Source: Symbiodinium natans
Taxonomy: Eukaryota; Sar; Dinophyceae; Suessiales; Symbiodiniaceae
Length of the DNA: 25,247 nt
Reading direction: 5' to 3'
Assembly (NCBI GenBank): GCA_905221605.1
Contig: CAJNDS010001275.1
Span: 1 to 25,247 of the forward strand
The translations under genes were made by a program, and so were the position numbers. Positions 1 to 7,582 of this stretch are shown one piece after another. Each line of letters opens with the position of its first letter. The stretch's first letter is position 1. The notes beneath the pieces are model-generated. The model ran no database searches and was not told the origin of the DNA. It worked only from the letters and a program-made list of their open reading frames with translations.

Positions 1-348
1 CTCATTCCCCTGCGCAGCCATTCGCACAGCCTGCGGCGAATACGCAGACAGAATGACATCTTGTGTCAATGGCTTTGTCCGTCCCAGGGCATGAAAATGC
101 GTCTCCTCGTGCAACATCGGACGTGGCTCAGGCAAATGCGGCCAATCAACCACTCTTTCTGGATACATGCGGTCCAATGCGTTCCAAGTCGACATGTATA
201 ATCGCGACACAGTCTTGGACACCCGATTGCCTCTTTGCATATCGAGTTGCTGGTACACCCAACTGGTTCCAAAGTCGCTTGCGTAGCGGAACCCTGCCCC
301 AAATTGCGCCGCGGCGGCACGCGTCAAGTCTTCCAGACGGTCCTCCAT
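1..348 (-). CDS. Hypothetical protein, N-terminal 116 residues, runs off the left edge
   Basis: On the minus strand a frame opens at the ATG complementary to 346-348 and stays open for 116 codons to base 1, with no stop, so the 3' part of the gene lies outside the window. The product begins MEDRLEDLTRAAAAQFGAGF and has mixed charged, aromatic and hydrophobic residues as in a folded protein, including a Y-Q-Q-L-D-M-Q-R-G-N-R segment near residue 33 and a Pro-rich W-P-H-L-P-E-P-R-P stretch near residue 69. I recognise no family. A pyrimidine-rich tract ending in CAG sits 12 nt upstream of the ATG and could be a cis- or trans-splice acceptor. Competing frames on both strands here start at non-ATG codons or have less protein-like composition. 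That this is a gene is likely; its function is unknown. Confidence 0.55.
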   Translation of the reverse strand, partial: MEDRLEDLTRAAAAQFGAGFRYASDFGTSWVYQQLDMQRGNRVSKTVSRLYMSTWNALDRMYPERVVDWPHLPEPRPMLHEETHFHALGRTKPLTQDVILSAYSPQAVRMAAQGNE

Positions 349-360
349 GGCTGAGTCGCG

Positions 361-371
361 CTGAAAGGAAA
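361..371 (-). promoter_or_regulatory. Possible splice acceptor before the left-edge gene
   Basis: Read on the minus strand this is TTTCCTTTCAG, a polypyrimidine run ending in CAG, 12 nt before the ATG at 348. In a dinoflagellate this position would suit a spliced-leader or intron acceptor. It rests on the motif and its position only. Confidence 0.3.
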
Positions 372-420
372 ATCCCCTCACGCTTCACAAGAATGGTGCC
401 TGTTCTTTTGCGACTCATAC

Positions 421-560
421 GAAACAATGGTTTACCAATCTTTATGGAGATCTTTCTGAATTCGCACGGGCTCCGCCAAGGGCGGGCGCAGGCCATCAGT
501 TGGGTACCCTTTTTAAGATGCTTAAGGCAGTATAAGGGCCATGTTTGGAGTATATAAAAG
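421..560 (+). repeat. Diverged outlying copy of the 177-bp repeat
   Basis: Nearly the same 140 bp as the core of the tandem units at 691-1228, beginning GAAACAATGG and ending near TATATAAAAGGAG. Over the 117 nt matching the small ORF of the other copies there is no insertion or deletion, but the start codon is ACG (419-421) instead of ATG. It is separated from the tandem array by 130 bp of unrelated sequence. Confidence 0.8.
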
Positions 561-690
561 GAGCCCTTAGGGGTACAACCTTAGGGATGCAAGTCTGAAT
601 CCCTTGAGGGTGCCTGATGTCGCAGCGGCGGACTATAAGTACCGTGAACTATGGTCTCAGCCTTGCTTGAGGCACAGACTGCACCACGAC

Positions 691-1228
691 TCACCAACTC
701 CCCACAAAAAGAACCCTGGGTCATAATGAAACAATGGTTTACCAATCCTTATAAAGATCTTTCTGAATTAGCACGGGCTCCGCCAAGGGCGGGCGCAGGC
801 CATCAGTTGGGTACCCTTTTGAAGATGCTTAAGGCAGTATAAGGGCCATGTTTGGAATATATAAAGGGTCACCAACTCCCCAGAAAAAGGATCCTGGGTC
901 ATATGAAACAATGGTTTACCAATCTTTATAAAGATCTTTCTGAATTAGCACGGGCTCCGCCAAGGGCGGGCGCAGGCCATCAGTTGGGTACCCTTTTGAA
1001 GATGCTTAAGGCAGTATAAGGGCCATGTTTGGAATATATAAAGGGTCACCAACTCCCCAGAAAAAGGATCCTGGGTCATATGAAACAATGGTTTACTAAT
1101 CTTTATAAAGATCTTTCTGAATTAGCACGGGCTCCGCCAAGGGCGGGCGCAGGCCATCAGTTAGGTATCTTTTTGAAGATGCTTAAGGCAGTATAAGTAT
1201 AAGGGCCATGTTTGGAATATATCAAGGG
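691..1228 (+). repeat. Three tandem copies of a 177-bp repeat
   Basis: Units start at 691, 869 and 1046 with TCACCAACTCCCCA and have lengths 178, 177 and 183. The last is longer by a 6-bp duplication of GTATAA. A further 16-20 bp of the next unit begins at 1229 before the sequence diverges. Units are almost identical, so the duplication is recent or homogenised. Each has an AT-rich TATATAAAG-like stretch between its ORF and the next unit. Confidence 0.92.
726..1196 (+). other. 38-codon ORF repeated in each of the three tandem units
   Basis: ORFs at 726-842, 903-1019 and 1080-1196 each begin ATG AAA CAA TGG and end GCA GTA TAA, giving 38 residues that start MKQWFTN and end LLKMLKAV or FLKMLKAV. 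Only three residues vary among the copies. The repeat length of 177 (59 codons) keeps the second and third units in one frame with a single TAA each, and the diverged copy at 421 keeps the same length. This may be a real small peptide, the remains of a coding repeat, or chance. No family is recognised, and the Arg/Pro/Ala-rich centre is not a known motif to me. Confidence 0.3.
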
Positions 1229-1439
1229 TCACCAACTCCCCACGAACAAGACAAGAGTGACGGAACTGCGGGACTTGCGCAGTCCCGACGTGGACGCGCT
1301 TGGCGCCATGGTCTGAAACTTCGCGCTGCTTGAGAAGAGCTGGTACCGCTTGCAAGAAACTAACATGGCTTGGAAGCCTACTTGGCCCTTAACATGTTCG
1401 CCATCCTCATCTTCTTCTTTGCCGGACCACCCGAACCCG
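1203..1439 (+). pseudogene. Possible decayed coding fragment in the frame of the repeat ORFs
   Basis: The frame of the 38-codon ORFs continues past the last unit and reads a protein-like, helix-forming stretch (…ELRDLRSPDVDALGAMV, then NFALLEKSWYRLQETNMAW), broken by TGA at 1314-1316 and ended by TGA at 1440-1442. One C-to-T change, turning CGA into TGA, would explain the first stop. There is no ATG at its beginning and no recognised domain. From here to about 1770, competing ORFs on both strands start at non-ATG codons and have Ser/Gly/Pro-rich composition, so I support no other gene there. Confidence 0.22.
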
Positions 1440-1765
1440 TGACGTCTACCGAACGCGCTGGAGGCGACAGCGGTAGTACCGGCGCCCGGCTTGAGGACGC
1501 CCCACCGTCCTGGACTTGCACACGCCCAGGCGGAAGGGGCACTGCCCTGTCCTGGTTGTTTTTCTTTGGTGCCATAGCAGTACAAGACTACCCCTACGAC
1601 ACGAGCACTACACCTCTGCCTCTGACAAACGCGCGACGCAGAGACTGCCAATATTTTTTTCCAATGCCCAGCTGCAACAGCTGTTCCGTGCTGGCTGAAA
1701 CAGTCACAGCACGGCAAGCATTGAAAACGATCCTGTGTCGAAAAGGCTTTGACATCAAGGACTGA

Positions 1766-2173
1766 GACGCCAACCCTAGACCCTAAACATGCGAGACACC
1801 CTCACACTCACAGTCCAATATGCAAGAGCCTGGGCCACAGACATCAGTCATAGGTTTAGGGTTTAAGGTTTAGGGTTAAGGGCTTTGGGCGGGCGAGGGC
1901 CCCGGGAGCCCTGTCCGGGTGGTTTTCGCTTGCGAAACGACTGCAACGAAGGCACTTGTACGTTGTAGCAGCGATAAGTGCACTCTTGTGACACAGCCGG
2001 TGCCAACAAGATCTTTTTTTAGCACGTTTCGCCTGAACTTTCTCCCCAACTCCCCAAACACGTATTGAAAGAGTATGGTCAGCGCGACCAAGGCCTAGCC
2101 TATCTTTCTGCATAATGATAGGCCGGGGCCTCACCCACAGTCCCAGTACATATGTACACATCCCTACTCAGAC
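1766..2173. other. Gene-free stretch with a small telomere-like patch
   Basis: No convincing gene. At 1851-1882 there is a short degenerate run of TTTAGGG-like words, and around 1774-1787 the C-rich version (CCCTAGACCCTAAAC). The rest appears unique, with moderate GC. Confidence 0.5.
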
Positions 2174-2767
2174 TCAGAGTGACCATCGTACAGCTGTTTC
2201 GCGTACTGAAACTGGCCAGATCGTCTGACGATGACGAAGAAAATGGATGTGGCCGCACGCACGAATGTTGGAACACATGAACTCACCGCACATCTGTTGA
2301 ACCTGATCCAAGAGCTTGCGCTCTTGCTCACTACGGCTCTTCAAAGCTTCGAAGTTCTCATCATGCCGAAGGTCATCAAACTCAACATCATCATCGTCAG
2401 AGTCGCTTAGAATCCAACTGGGAGACTGCAAGACTAGCTCGACGCTTGTCGTGGGCAGCACAGATGGAAACAAGAACTCGAGCACTTGCCCCGAGCAGGA
2501 AGATGGTAGTGAAAGATAAGGCACTGTCATCCAGAATATGATGTCCTGGCGCTGTGCGTCGTGAAGTTCGATTTCTTGTAGTAGAACTCGGAGCCACGCT
2601 ACGGTCTCTTGGCGAGTTCGTTGAATGGCCACCAATGGACGCGCGAAGTAGTTGCGCTCAGCAGCACGGATGCAAATGGGAAGCACGTTCCACACGAGCT
2701 GGGCTTCTTGCGCTATCACGGCAGGAACATCAACGGGTCGGCTCCCAAACATATGAGCGTACTGCAT
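2174..2767 (-). CDS. Hypothetical protein with a central acidic patch (197 aa)
   Basis: The ORF starts at a true ATG (complement of 2765-2767). A TAG lies in frame 12 codons upstream, so a longer product would need splicing. Residues 1-115 are mostly hydrophobic and helical (for example near 15-35 and 55-85). Residues 121-139 are strongly acidic, with a run of four Asp. Residues 140-160 are charged and helix-prone, and the last 35 residues are Cys/His/Arg-rich and less protein-like, so the real 3' end might differ. A CTGCAG lies just before the ATG and could be a splice acceptor. It is on the same strand as the transposase gene next to it, 430 bp away. No family is recognised and no function is assigned. 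Confidence 0.5.
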   Translation of the reverse strand: MQYAHMFGSRPVDVPAVIAQEAQLVWNVLPICIRAAERNYFARPLVAIQRTRQETVAWLRVLLQEIELHDAQRQDIIFWMTVPYLSLPSSCSGQVLEFLFPSVLPTTSVELVLQSPSWILSDSDDDDVEFDDLRHDENFEALKSRSEQERKLLDQVQQMCGEFMCSNIRACGHIHFLRHRQTIWPVSVRETAVRWSL

Positions 2768-3025
2768 GGCAGCTGCAGCAACGGGAACTCTGCAGAGACT
2801 CTACAATCTACTACTGGGATATGTGCGGCTTTGGCGAATCGACGGAGAAAGTCTTGAATTCACAACTTCAAGAGGTCACCAGGCATGATGACTGCAACAA
2901 GCAGCCATGCAGAAAGCTCTTTTTCGGCTTTCTGGGTACTGCGTTACAGAGTTTCTCGCAAGCAGCATCAAACGACTGTACAGTTGAACTTGCTTGCCAA
3001 ACTAGCAAAATGCGGTAATTCAACC

Positions 3026-3139
3026 AGAGTGTATGTACAGAAACAGAAACTGCCAGGTGCAACAGAGTGTATGTACAGAAACAGAAACTGCGCGCTGGAA
3101 CCAGGTGCAGCAGAGTGTATGTACAGAAACAGAAACTAC
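3026..3139. repeat. Three copies of a 28-bp direct repeat downstream of the transposase
   Basis: The unit, starting AGAGTGTATGTACAGAAACA, occurs at 3026, 3064 and 3112 (spacing 38 and 48; the second spacer has 10 extra bp). On the transposase strand these copies lie 58-171 nt after its stop codon, so they could be in its 3' untranslated region or be subterminal repeats of the element. Confidence 0.85.
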
Positions 3140-3196
3140 GCGCTGCATGAGCAATCTCGAACAGCTGTACGAGATCGAGCTTGCTCAGTCATGGCT

Positions 3197-4666
3197 TCAG
3201 AGCCTGCGCGCCTCGTACGCAGCTCGAACAATATTGCCGACAGCAGCGAACTTGTCCTGCTCGGCATGCCAATGATGCCATTGAAATTCACGCACCCGCT
3301 CATCAATGTTCCCTTCATCCGCTTTCGTGGACTTCGGAACCCCGATCAACTTCAATTGCCGCCACACATTATCTATGAGTTGGGTGCCTTTTTTCACCCA
3401 TACCGTGTCCGCTTGGTCTTTGGGCAAACCCTTGACATGTGCTTTCCTGTAATCTCGAGGAAGGCGGTGCTTCCATGTAGCGGCATATATGGGGCTCGGA
3501 CGCTTGTGTCTCACCGAATCGGTAACCACGCCAGGTATCTGCACGTACCTGTACGCACGTGCTCCGTCGCAGTGTAACAGGATTTTCCGATTCTTGAGAT
3601 AACGGAACCCTATCTGCTTCCATTCTTTTTTGGATATGGGTCCCGGAGACACAGCAGAGCCCTTGCCCTTGCCCTTCAGCTTGACAGACGTTGACTTCAC
3701 TCGCATTTTGACAAGGGTGAGGCTCTTACGGTTGCCGCGCTCGAGCAGACCGCAATACTGGAACCAGGTCACTTGTTTGCCTGATTTCTTTCCACGAACT
3801 GTGACCTCGTCGACTTCAGCTTGAACCCAAGTTCGAAGATTGCCGAAGAGCCGAGCTTCTTGTTGTCGTTGAACATAAGCCTTTACAGCTCTTCTCCATC
3901 TGGCAGACAGAGTTTGCACCGCCCTTGCTCCAAGGCCCGTCAGCACATGAATCTTGCCAGTGTCCACCCTAGTCACATTGCAGAAAAGAACCAGGACCTG
4001 TTGACGCAAAGAAATGAATGACTGGCCCCATCCAGTACAGAAGAATGGATGCCGTGCATGTGGAAGCACATACTTGTGACACGACTTCGCTTGACATCTT
4101 CTCACGTATCCTCGCTTCTTGTGCTTGAACAAGCCTGACAACTTTCCTGTTCTGCAATGTGGACAGCGTGTGAAGTTCCACAAGATTCCCAGCTTCAAGA
4201 GCAATTTGATGAGCCTGTTCTCGGACATCTGCACCAAGTCCGATAGAGAGCAACACCAGTGTTGGGATCGTAGCTCTGCCTTCTTCGCACTATCGAGCTG
4301 CTGATCTCGTGGTACGTAGGGAACGTGATCTGGCTTTGCGGAATGCGATTTCTGAGAAGGCTTTCGAAGCACCAGTCGCAACATCCCATGCTTAGGGCTC
4401 GGAAACTGCTTCATATCGCTCGTCTCAGAAATGTAGAGCTGCGTCAGAAAGCGATGAAGGGCTACTCTGGAAACGGCTGCGACAGCAGTGCTGGATGAAA
4501 TCGATTTCGTGTGTTGAGTACCACAGCGACACTGGTGCCGAGCCCGCGCAATTTCGACAAGACTCTTTTGCATCAGTGCACGGTGCGCACACGCCGGAAG
4601 CAGACTGTACAATATTCCGGCCAGAGCCTGTCCTAGCACTGCTTTCGATGGACGGTAATAGGACAT
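3197..4666 (-). CDS. IS1595/ISXO2-like (Merlin-type) DDE transposase
   Basis: This 489-residue protein is read from the first ATG, complement of 4664-4666. The frame is open upstream to 4747, where it meets a stop. Counting from this ATG, a zinc-ribbon-like motif lies at C168-x2-C171 and C191-x4-C196. The catalytic core follows: VQAEVDEVTV with Asp at about 286, LLHCDGARAY with Asp at about 367, and QLIDNVWRQLK with Asp at about 432. The order zinc ribbon, then D, D and an acidic residue just before N-x-W, is that of the IS1595 superfamily, eukaryotic Merlin elements included. The third acidic residue is Asp where Glu is usual. A Lys-rich insert (KLKGKGKGSAVSPGP) sits between the first two. 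The frame is intact over the whole length and ends at TGA 3197-3199. Terminal inverted repeats were looked for and not found with confidence. The enzyme would cut and move its element in the nucleus. Confidence 0.75.
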   Translation of the reverse strand: MSYYRPSKAVLGQALAGILYSLLPACAHRALMQKSLVEIARARHQCRCGTQHTKSISSSTAVAAVSRVALHRFLTQLYISETSDMKQFPSPKHGMLRLVLRKPSQKSHSAKPDHVPYVPRDQQLDSAKKAELRSQHWCCSLSDLVQMSENRLIKLLLKLGILWNFTRCPHCRTGKLSGLFKHKKRGYVRRCQAKSCHKYVLPHARHPFFCTGWGQSFISLRQQVLVLFCNVTRVDTGKIHVLTGLGARAVQTLSARWRRAVKAYVQRQQEARLFGNLRTWVQAEVDEVTVRGKKSGKQVTWFQYCGLLERGNRKSLTLVKMRVKSTSVKLKGKGKGSAVSPGPISKKEWKQIGFRYLKNRKILLHCDGARAYRYVQIPGVVTDSVRHKRPSPIYAATWKHRLPRDYRKAHVKGLPKDQADTVWVKKGTQLIDNVWRQLKLIGVPKSTKADEGNIDERVREFQWHHWHAEQDKFAAVGNIVRAAYEARRL

Positions 4667-4690
4667 TCTTGAAGCACAGGGGCTATCGGC

Positions 4691-4927
4691 CTGCAATACG
4701 ACAGCTCCTGCTCGCTCGTTGCCAAGAAGCCGTGAGCTGATGTGATTTTATAAAACTCCAACTGTACATCAAACATAAAAGCGAAACTAGACAAAGCGCA
4801 TGGCAAAGACTCATTCTGCACGACAGTCAAGCTAGCGCTTACATCACAAGCAAGCTGTACACCGTAGAATATTGTAGAGTCAGAGAGTTTGTCACTCTGC
4901 AATATGACAGCCTCTGCTGGCTCTGCA
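4691..4927. repeat. Direct repeat pair and imperfect palindrome upstream of the transposase
   Basis: A roughly 30-bp sequence beginning CTGCAATACGACAGCTCCTG at 4691 recurs as CTGCAATATGACAGCCTCTG at 4897, 206 bp apart. Overlapping the second copy, ATATTGTAGAGT (4869-4880) and ACTCTGCAATAT (4894-4905) form an 11-of-12 inverted repeat. The pair flanks the 5' region of the transposase gene, so it could mark a transposon end or a promoter duplication. I cannot decide which. Confidence 0.55.
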
Positions 4928-4938
4928 CGACTCAGAAA

Positions 4939-5617
4939 TCATGACTGATTGGCTGGCTTGCTCTTGACCCTCACACGTTTACTGGTCGAGTTGGCGAGGG
5001 CAGATTTCAAAGCGGCACTAGATATGTTCGCGTATTGCATCAGGGCTGCCTCATATTCTGGCGATGAAGCTGAAGAGGGGCAAGTGAAGTTGTAGCTATC
5101 TGTGGCCGCATCGAAACTACCCAGAACTGACGGAGCAGCTTTGACAATAGCGCGAAAGTCCCCAAGAGAAGGCTGTTGCGTGAGCTGGTCCTTCGACCTC
5201 TGAAGGTTGTACACGCTTCGTGACTTGATGACACAGGTTTCTGCCCCCCTCTGATGAAGCTTCCGCCTTGAGGAGCAACCGACGATAGAATTTGGTGTCA
5301 GGCAGTCCGGTGTGTTGTGCTTTCGGTTGCCAGTCTTGATCTTTGTTCGAACTCTGTCCCGTCAGAGCAAGAGCAAGCTGATCTTCGTCAGCCATGGGCC
5401 TTTTCCGCTTTCTCTCCGCTGAGTCGGCTTCGTTGAACGTTGAGAAGGCAGACGACTCTTCCTTACCAGCCATGATAGCCACTACGCTCTCTAGAATCTC
5501 CAGCAGTCCAAACGCCCGTGCAACCACATCCGCATCGATCAGGACCGGCGCCTCCGGATTAACCGGCGGCGCCGACTGCTGCCAGGCAAGATCCCAGAGT
5601 GCCAAAGCCTCACTGGC
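4939..5617 (-). CDS. Probable C-terminal part of the DUF3987-like gene, broken by a one-base frameshift
   Basis: On the minus strand the frame is open from 5617 and is the same frame as the ORF ending at 5702, with only two TAG codons (5702-5704 and 5618-5620) between. It reads a helical segment (PEAPVLIDADVVARAFGLLE), as expected after the ATPase core in this family, then a basic patch (ERKRKRP, nuclear-signal-like). At 5244-5249 there is a run of six C (G on the coding strand). Removing one base joins this frame to the one that reads SVYNLQRSKDQL and ends at TGA 4939-4941 after a basic tail (KRVRVKSK). Without the change the frame turns into poor sequence ending at 5117. The joined frame from 5605 is exactly 222 codons including stop. 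There is no ATG before the MAG codon near 5475, so it is more likely an exon than a separate gene. Confidence 0.45.
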
Positions 5618-5704
5618 CTAAAACCTAAGGAAATCAAAGTCGAAACTTTCAGAATCGACTACCTTACAAGAGCACCAAAGATTGAAAAGTTTGGTTTGCA
5701 GCTA
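5618..5704 (-). other. Possible short intron, or two in-frame stops, inside the DUF3987-like gene
   Basis: The two coding blocks on either side share one frame and are separated by 87 bases bounded by TAG codons. Near its 3' end the interval contains TTTGATTTCCTTAG and TTTTAG, which could serve as acceptors. No obvious GT donor stands near 5704, but dinoflagellate introns may start with GC or GA, and GC dinucleotides are present there. True boundaries cannot be fixed from the sequence. Confidence 0.35.
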
Positions 5705-7249
5705 ATAAGAAGCCGAAGCAAGCATGGCAAGTTTCCACGGACACGCGCCCATCTGGGCACCCTGACCCACGTCACCATCTTCTCGAGCTTGAGCCACCAT
5801 AATATTAAAATAGCACGAGTAGCTCTTGAAAAGTTGCTTGCCGCTCTCTGAGAACTCTAGGACGCGGTGCTCCTGCTCAAAGATCTCAGTGAGACGCTGC
5901 GCTGCCGGGCGTAGTTCAAGCTCTGGAGGAACGTCTACATCTCTGTCTGCCATGGACCACTCTGGCTGAGGACCGTCTGGAGTCTGGCGAAAGCGAAGTT
6001 TAGTGACAACGCCGTCTGGCAAGGTGTAAGGCCAACCCACTGCATCGGGAAAGAAACCTGCGTCCGTGAACTCAGCAACACCGTCGATGAGGTCGTCCTC
6101 GTGCTTTAGTTCCACTGCTGCCTTCTCAGGACTCTCCAAGCAGTTCAGTCGCAACAAATCAAGCAACACACTGGGGAGTGCGCAGTACTCTACTTTGGCA
6201 TCCAAGCCGACAGATTCGTACTCCTCATGCGGCTGGATGGGCTGCCCACTGGCAAACAGGAAGCGAGCTTTTGTTTGGCATCCGTGGTCGCCACGGAGCC
6301 CGCGAATCATCTCCACCGCGACGCCGGGATGAAAATTGCCGGCTAGGGCTGTGTTGACGCTTGGAGAGTGCAAGCCGCCGAACGATCCACAGCTCTTCGT
6401 TTCGAACGTGCTCACGCCCGTTTGCAGTAGCCTGTTTGCCCACCCAGCATTGGGGGTTTGACCAGAAACATCAACGCCTCCAGACATCTGTTTCTTTGCA
6501 GCGGAACTTGGACTGTCCAAGATGCCGAGTTCCATTAGAAACTCATACGCTTCGTCAAAGAGCAACAGCGTAGAAAACCAGGTACGCCCTCGCAAGCCCT
6601 CCCCACTTGCAACGGCGGCTTCGGCTGCAGAAGCAGTAGCAGACGCATCAATGCCTGGCAAATCCTTGAAGGCTTTAGGATTGTTTTGCACAAAGTTGAA
6701 GTCACCACTGCAGCGCTCCTTGCAGCGCTCAATGGTGCCGCCAAGATATGCCACTGACCATAGACTTAGTCGCGCATGTCTGTCATCTTGTGCCTCGGCT
6801 GGAGCAGCCAGGTCTTGCATCAGCGTGTCTTCGTGCCTGCCGTCTTCTTGTACTGTGGTAGTCTTCACCTTGGCATCCACACTCTTGTTCTGGAGAAGTC
6901 GGCGAAAAGTCTTGCGGACGCATTGGTCTGCTACAGATGCGAACACCTCCGCAATGGATGTGAGACCGCTCTTGCGCGTCTGACTGTAATTACAGTTGAG
7001 AATCCACAAGGCGACCGGTGAGAGCCCGCCCCAAATTCGAAGCAAAGCTCCGTTCGAGGCTACTACGACACCAACCAGCGCGTAGAGAAAGATTGGCAGA
7101 GCTGGGTGGCTTTTACGAACAGACTGCAGATGAATAGCAGCGTGTCCACGTTCACCCAAGATCCGCTTTCCACTAGCAGTCCACTCCTTCTGCACATAGG
7201 TGTAGACGTTCTTCATCGTGGAAATGTACTGCTTAGGAGGGCTCGACAT
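5702..7249 (-). CDS. DUF3987-like (primase-helicase-type) ATPase, N-terminal and core part, 515 aa
   Basis: It starts at a true ATG (complement of 7247-7249), with an in-frame TGA 21 nt further upstream. The first 50 residues are basic. Residues 50-85 are hydrophobic, followed at 85-97 by CNYSQTRKSGLT, where DUF3987 proteins carry their Walker A (GxxGxGKS). Here the glycines are lost and RKS remains. Residues 226-236 (STLLLFDEAYE) match a Walker B with D232-E233. Residues 296-332 (SVNTALAGNFHPG, then a Gly-rich link to KARFL) and PIQPHE at 337-342 resemble the conserved distal part of DUF3987. The frame ends in PWKLAMLASASY, which in this family would be mid-domain, so the protein probably continues into the block at 4939-5617. 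Related proteins occur in mobile elements and phages as primase-helicase modules. Whether this one still binds ATP is doubtful. The next gene on the same strand is the transposase. Confidence 0.55.
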   Translation of the reverse strand: MSSPPKQYISTMKNVYTYVQKEWTASGKRILGERGHAAIHLQSVRKSHPALPIFLYALVGVVVASNGALLRIWGGLSPVALWILNCNYSQTRKSGLTSIAEVFASVADQCVRKTFRRLLQNKSVDAKVKTTTVQEDGRHEDTLMQDLAAPAEAQDDRHARLSLWSVAYLGGTIERCKERCSGDFNFVQNNPKAFKDLPGIDASATASAAEAAVASGEGLRGRTWFSTLLLFDEAYEFLMELGILDSPSSAAKKQMSGGVDVSGQTPNAGWANRLLQTGVSTFETKSCGSFGGLHSPSVNTALAGNFHPGVAVEMIRGLRGDHGCQTKARFLFASGQPIQPHEEYESVGLDAKVEYCALPSVLLDLLRLNCLESPEKAAVELKHEDDLIDGVAEFTDAGFFPDAVGWPYTLPDGVVTKLRFRQTPDGPQPEWSMADRDVDVPPELELRPAAQRLTEIFEQEHRVLEFSESGKQLFKSYSCYFNIMVAQAREDGDVGQGAQMGACPWKLAMLASASY

Positions 7250-7582
7250 GATGGCGAGACACAGCCGGACTCAGCACCAAAGCTGTAATCAACAGATCAA
7301 AACCCTGGAAACTTGGGCCGTGCGCTTTCATGAAGACTCAGACACTATCGCTGGCCGTGCGCTTTCATGAGTTTGACCCAGACGCACAATGCCGGAACAC
7401 TCTCTGCTTTGGGCACCGCCCCGCCTCAAAGCAGCTCGCAGCTGTTTATTTTTTTTTCACTCGTGGTGAGAGCGCCGTTCTTCACACCCCCCCCGTGTGT
7501 ATGCGTCAGTGTTTGTTTTAGGGTTTAGGGTTAGGGCAACGAAACTGACGAGCCGGCCACTGCATCTGAGGTCGGAACCTGA
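7250..7582. other. Upstream region of the DUF3987-like gene
   Basis: No gene seen. GTGCGCTTTCATGA occurs twice (about 7320 and 7357). A short telomere-like run lies at 7517-7536. An acceptor-like TTACAG lies about 30-40 nt before the ATG at 7249 on the minus strand. Confidence 0.4.

Noticed and set aside
69-557. Plus-strand ORF overlapping the left-edge gene
   Set aside because: Its composition is less protein-like than the minus-strand frame, and its end runs into the 177-bp repeat copy.
1229-1765. Long ORFs on both strands after the 177-bp repeats
   Set aside because: They start at non-ATG codons, are Ser/Gly/Pro-rich, and match nothing I recognise. Only the frame continuing from the repeats was kept, as a weak pseudogene.
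2885-3577. 230-codon plus-strand ORF
   Set aside because: It overlaps the transposase gene's 3' end on the other strand and includes the 28-bp repeats translated several times. It is a shadow frame.
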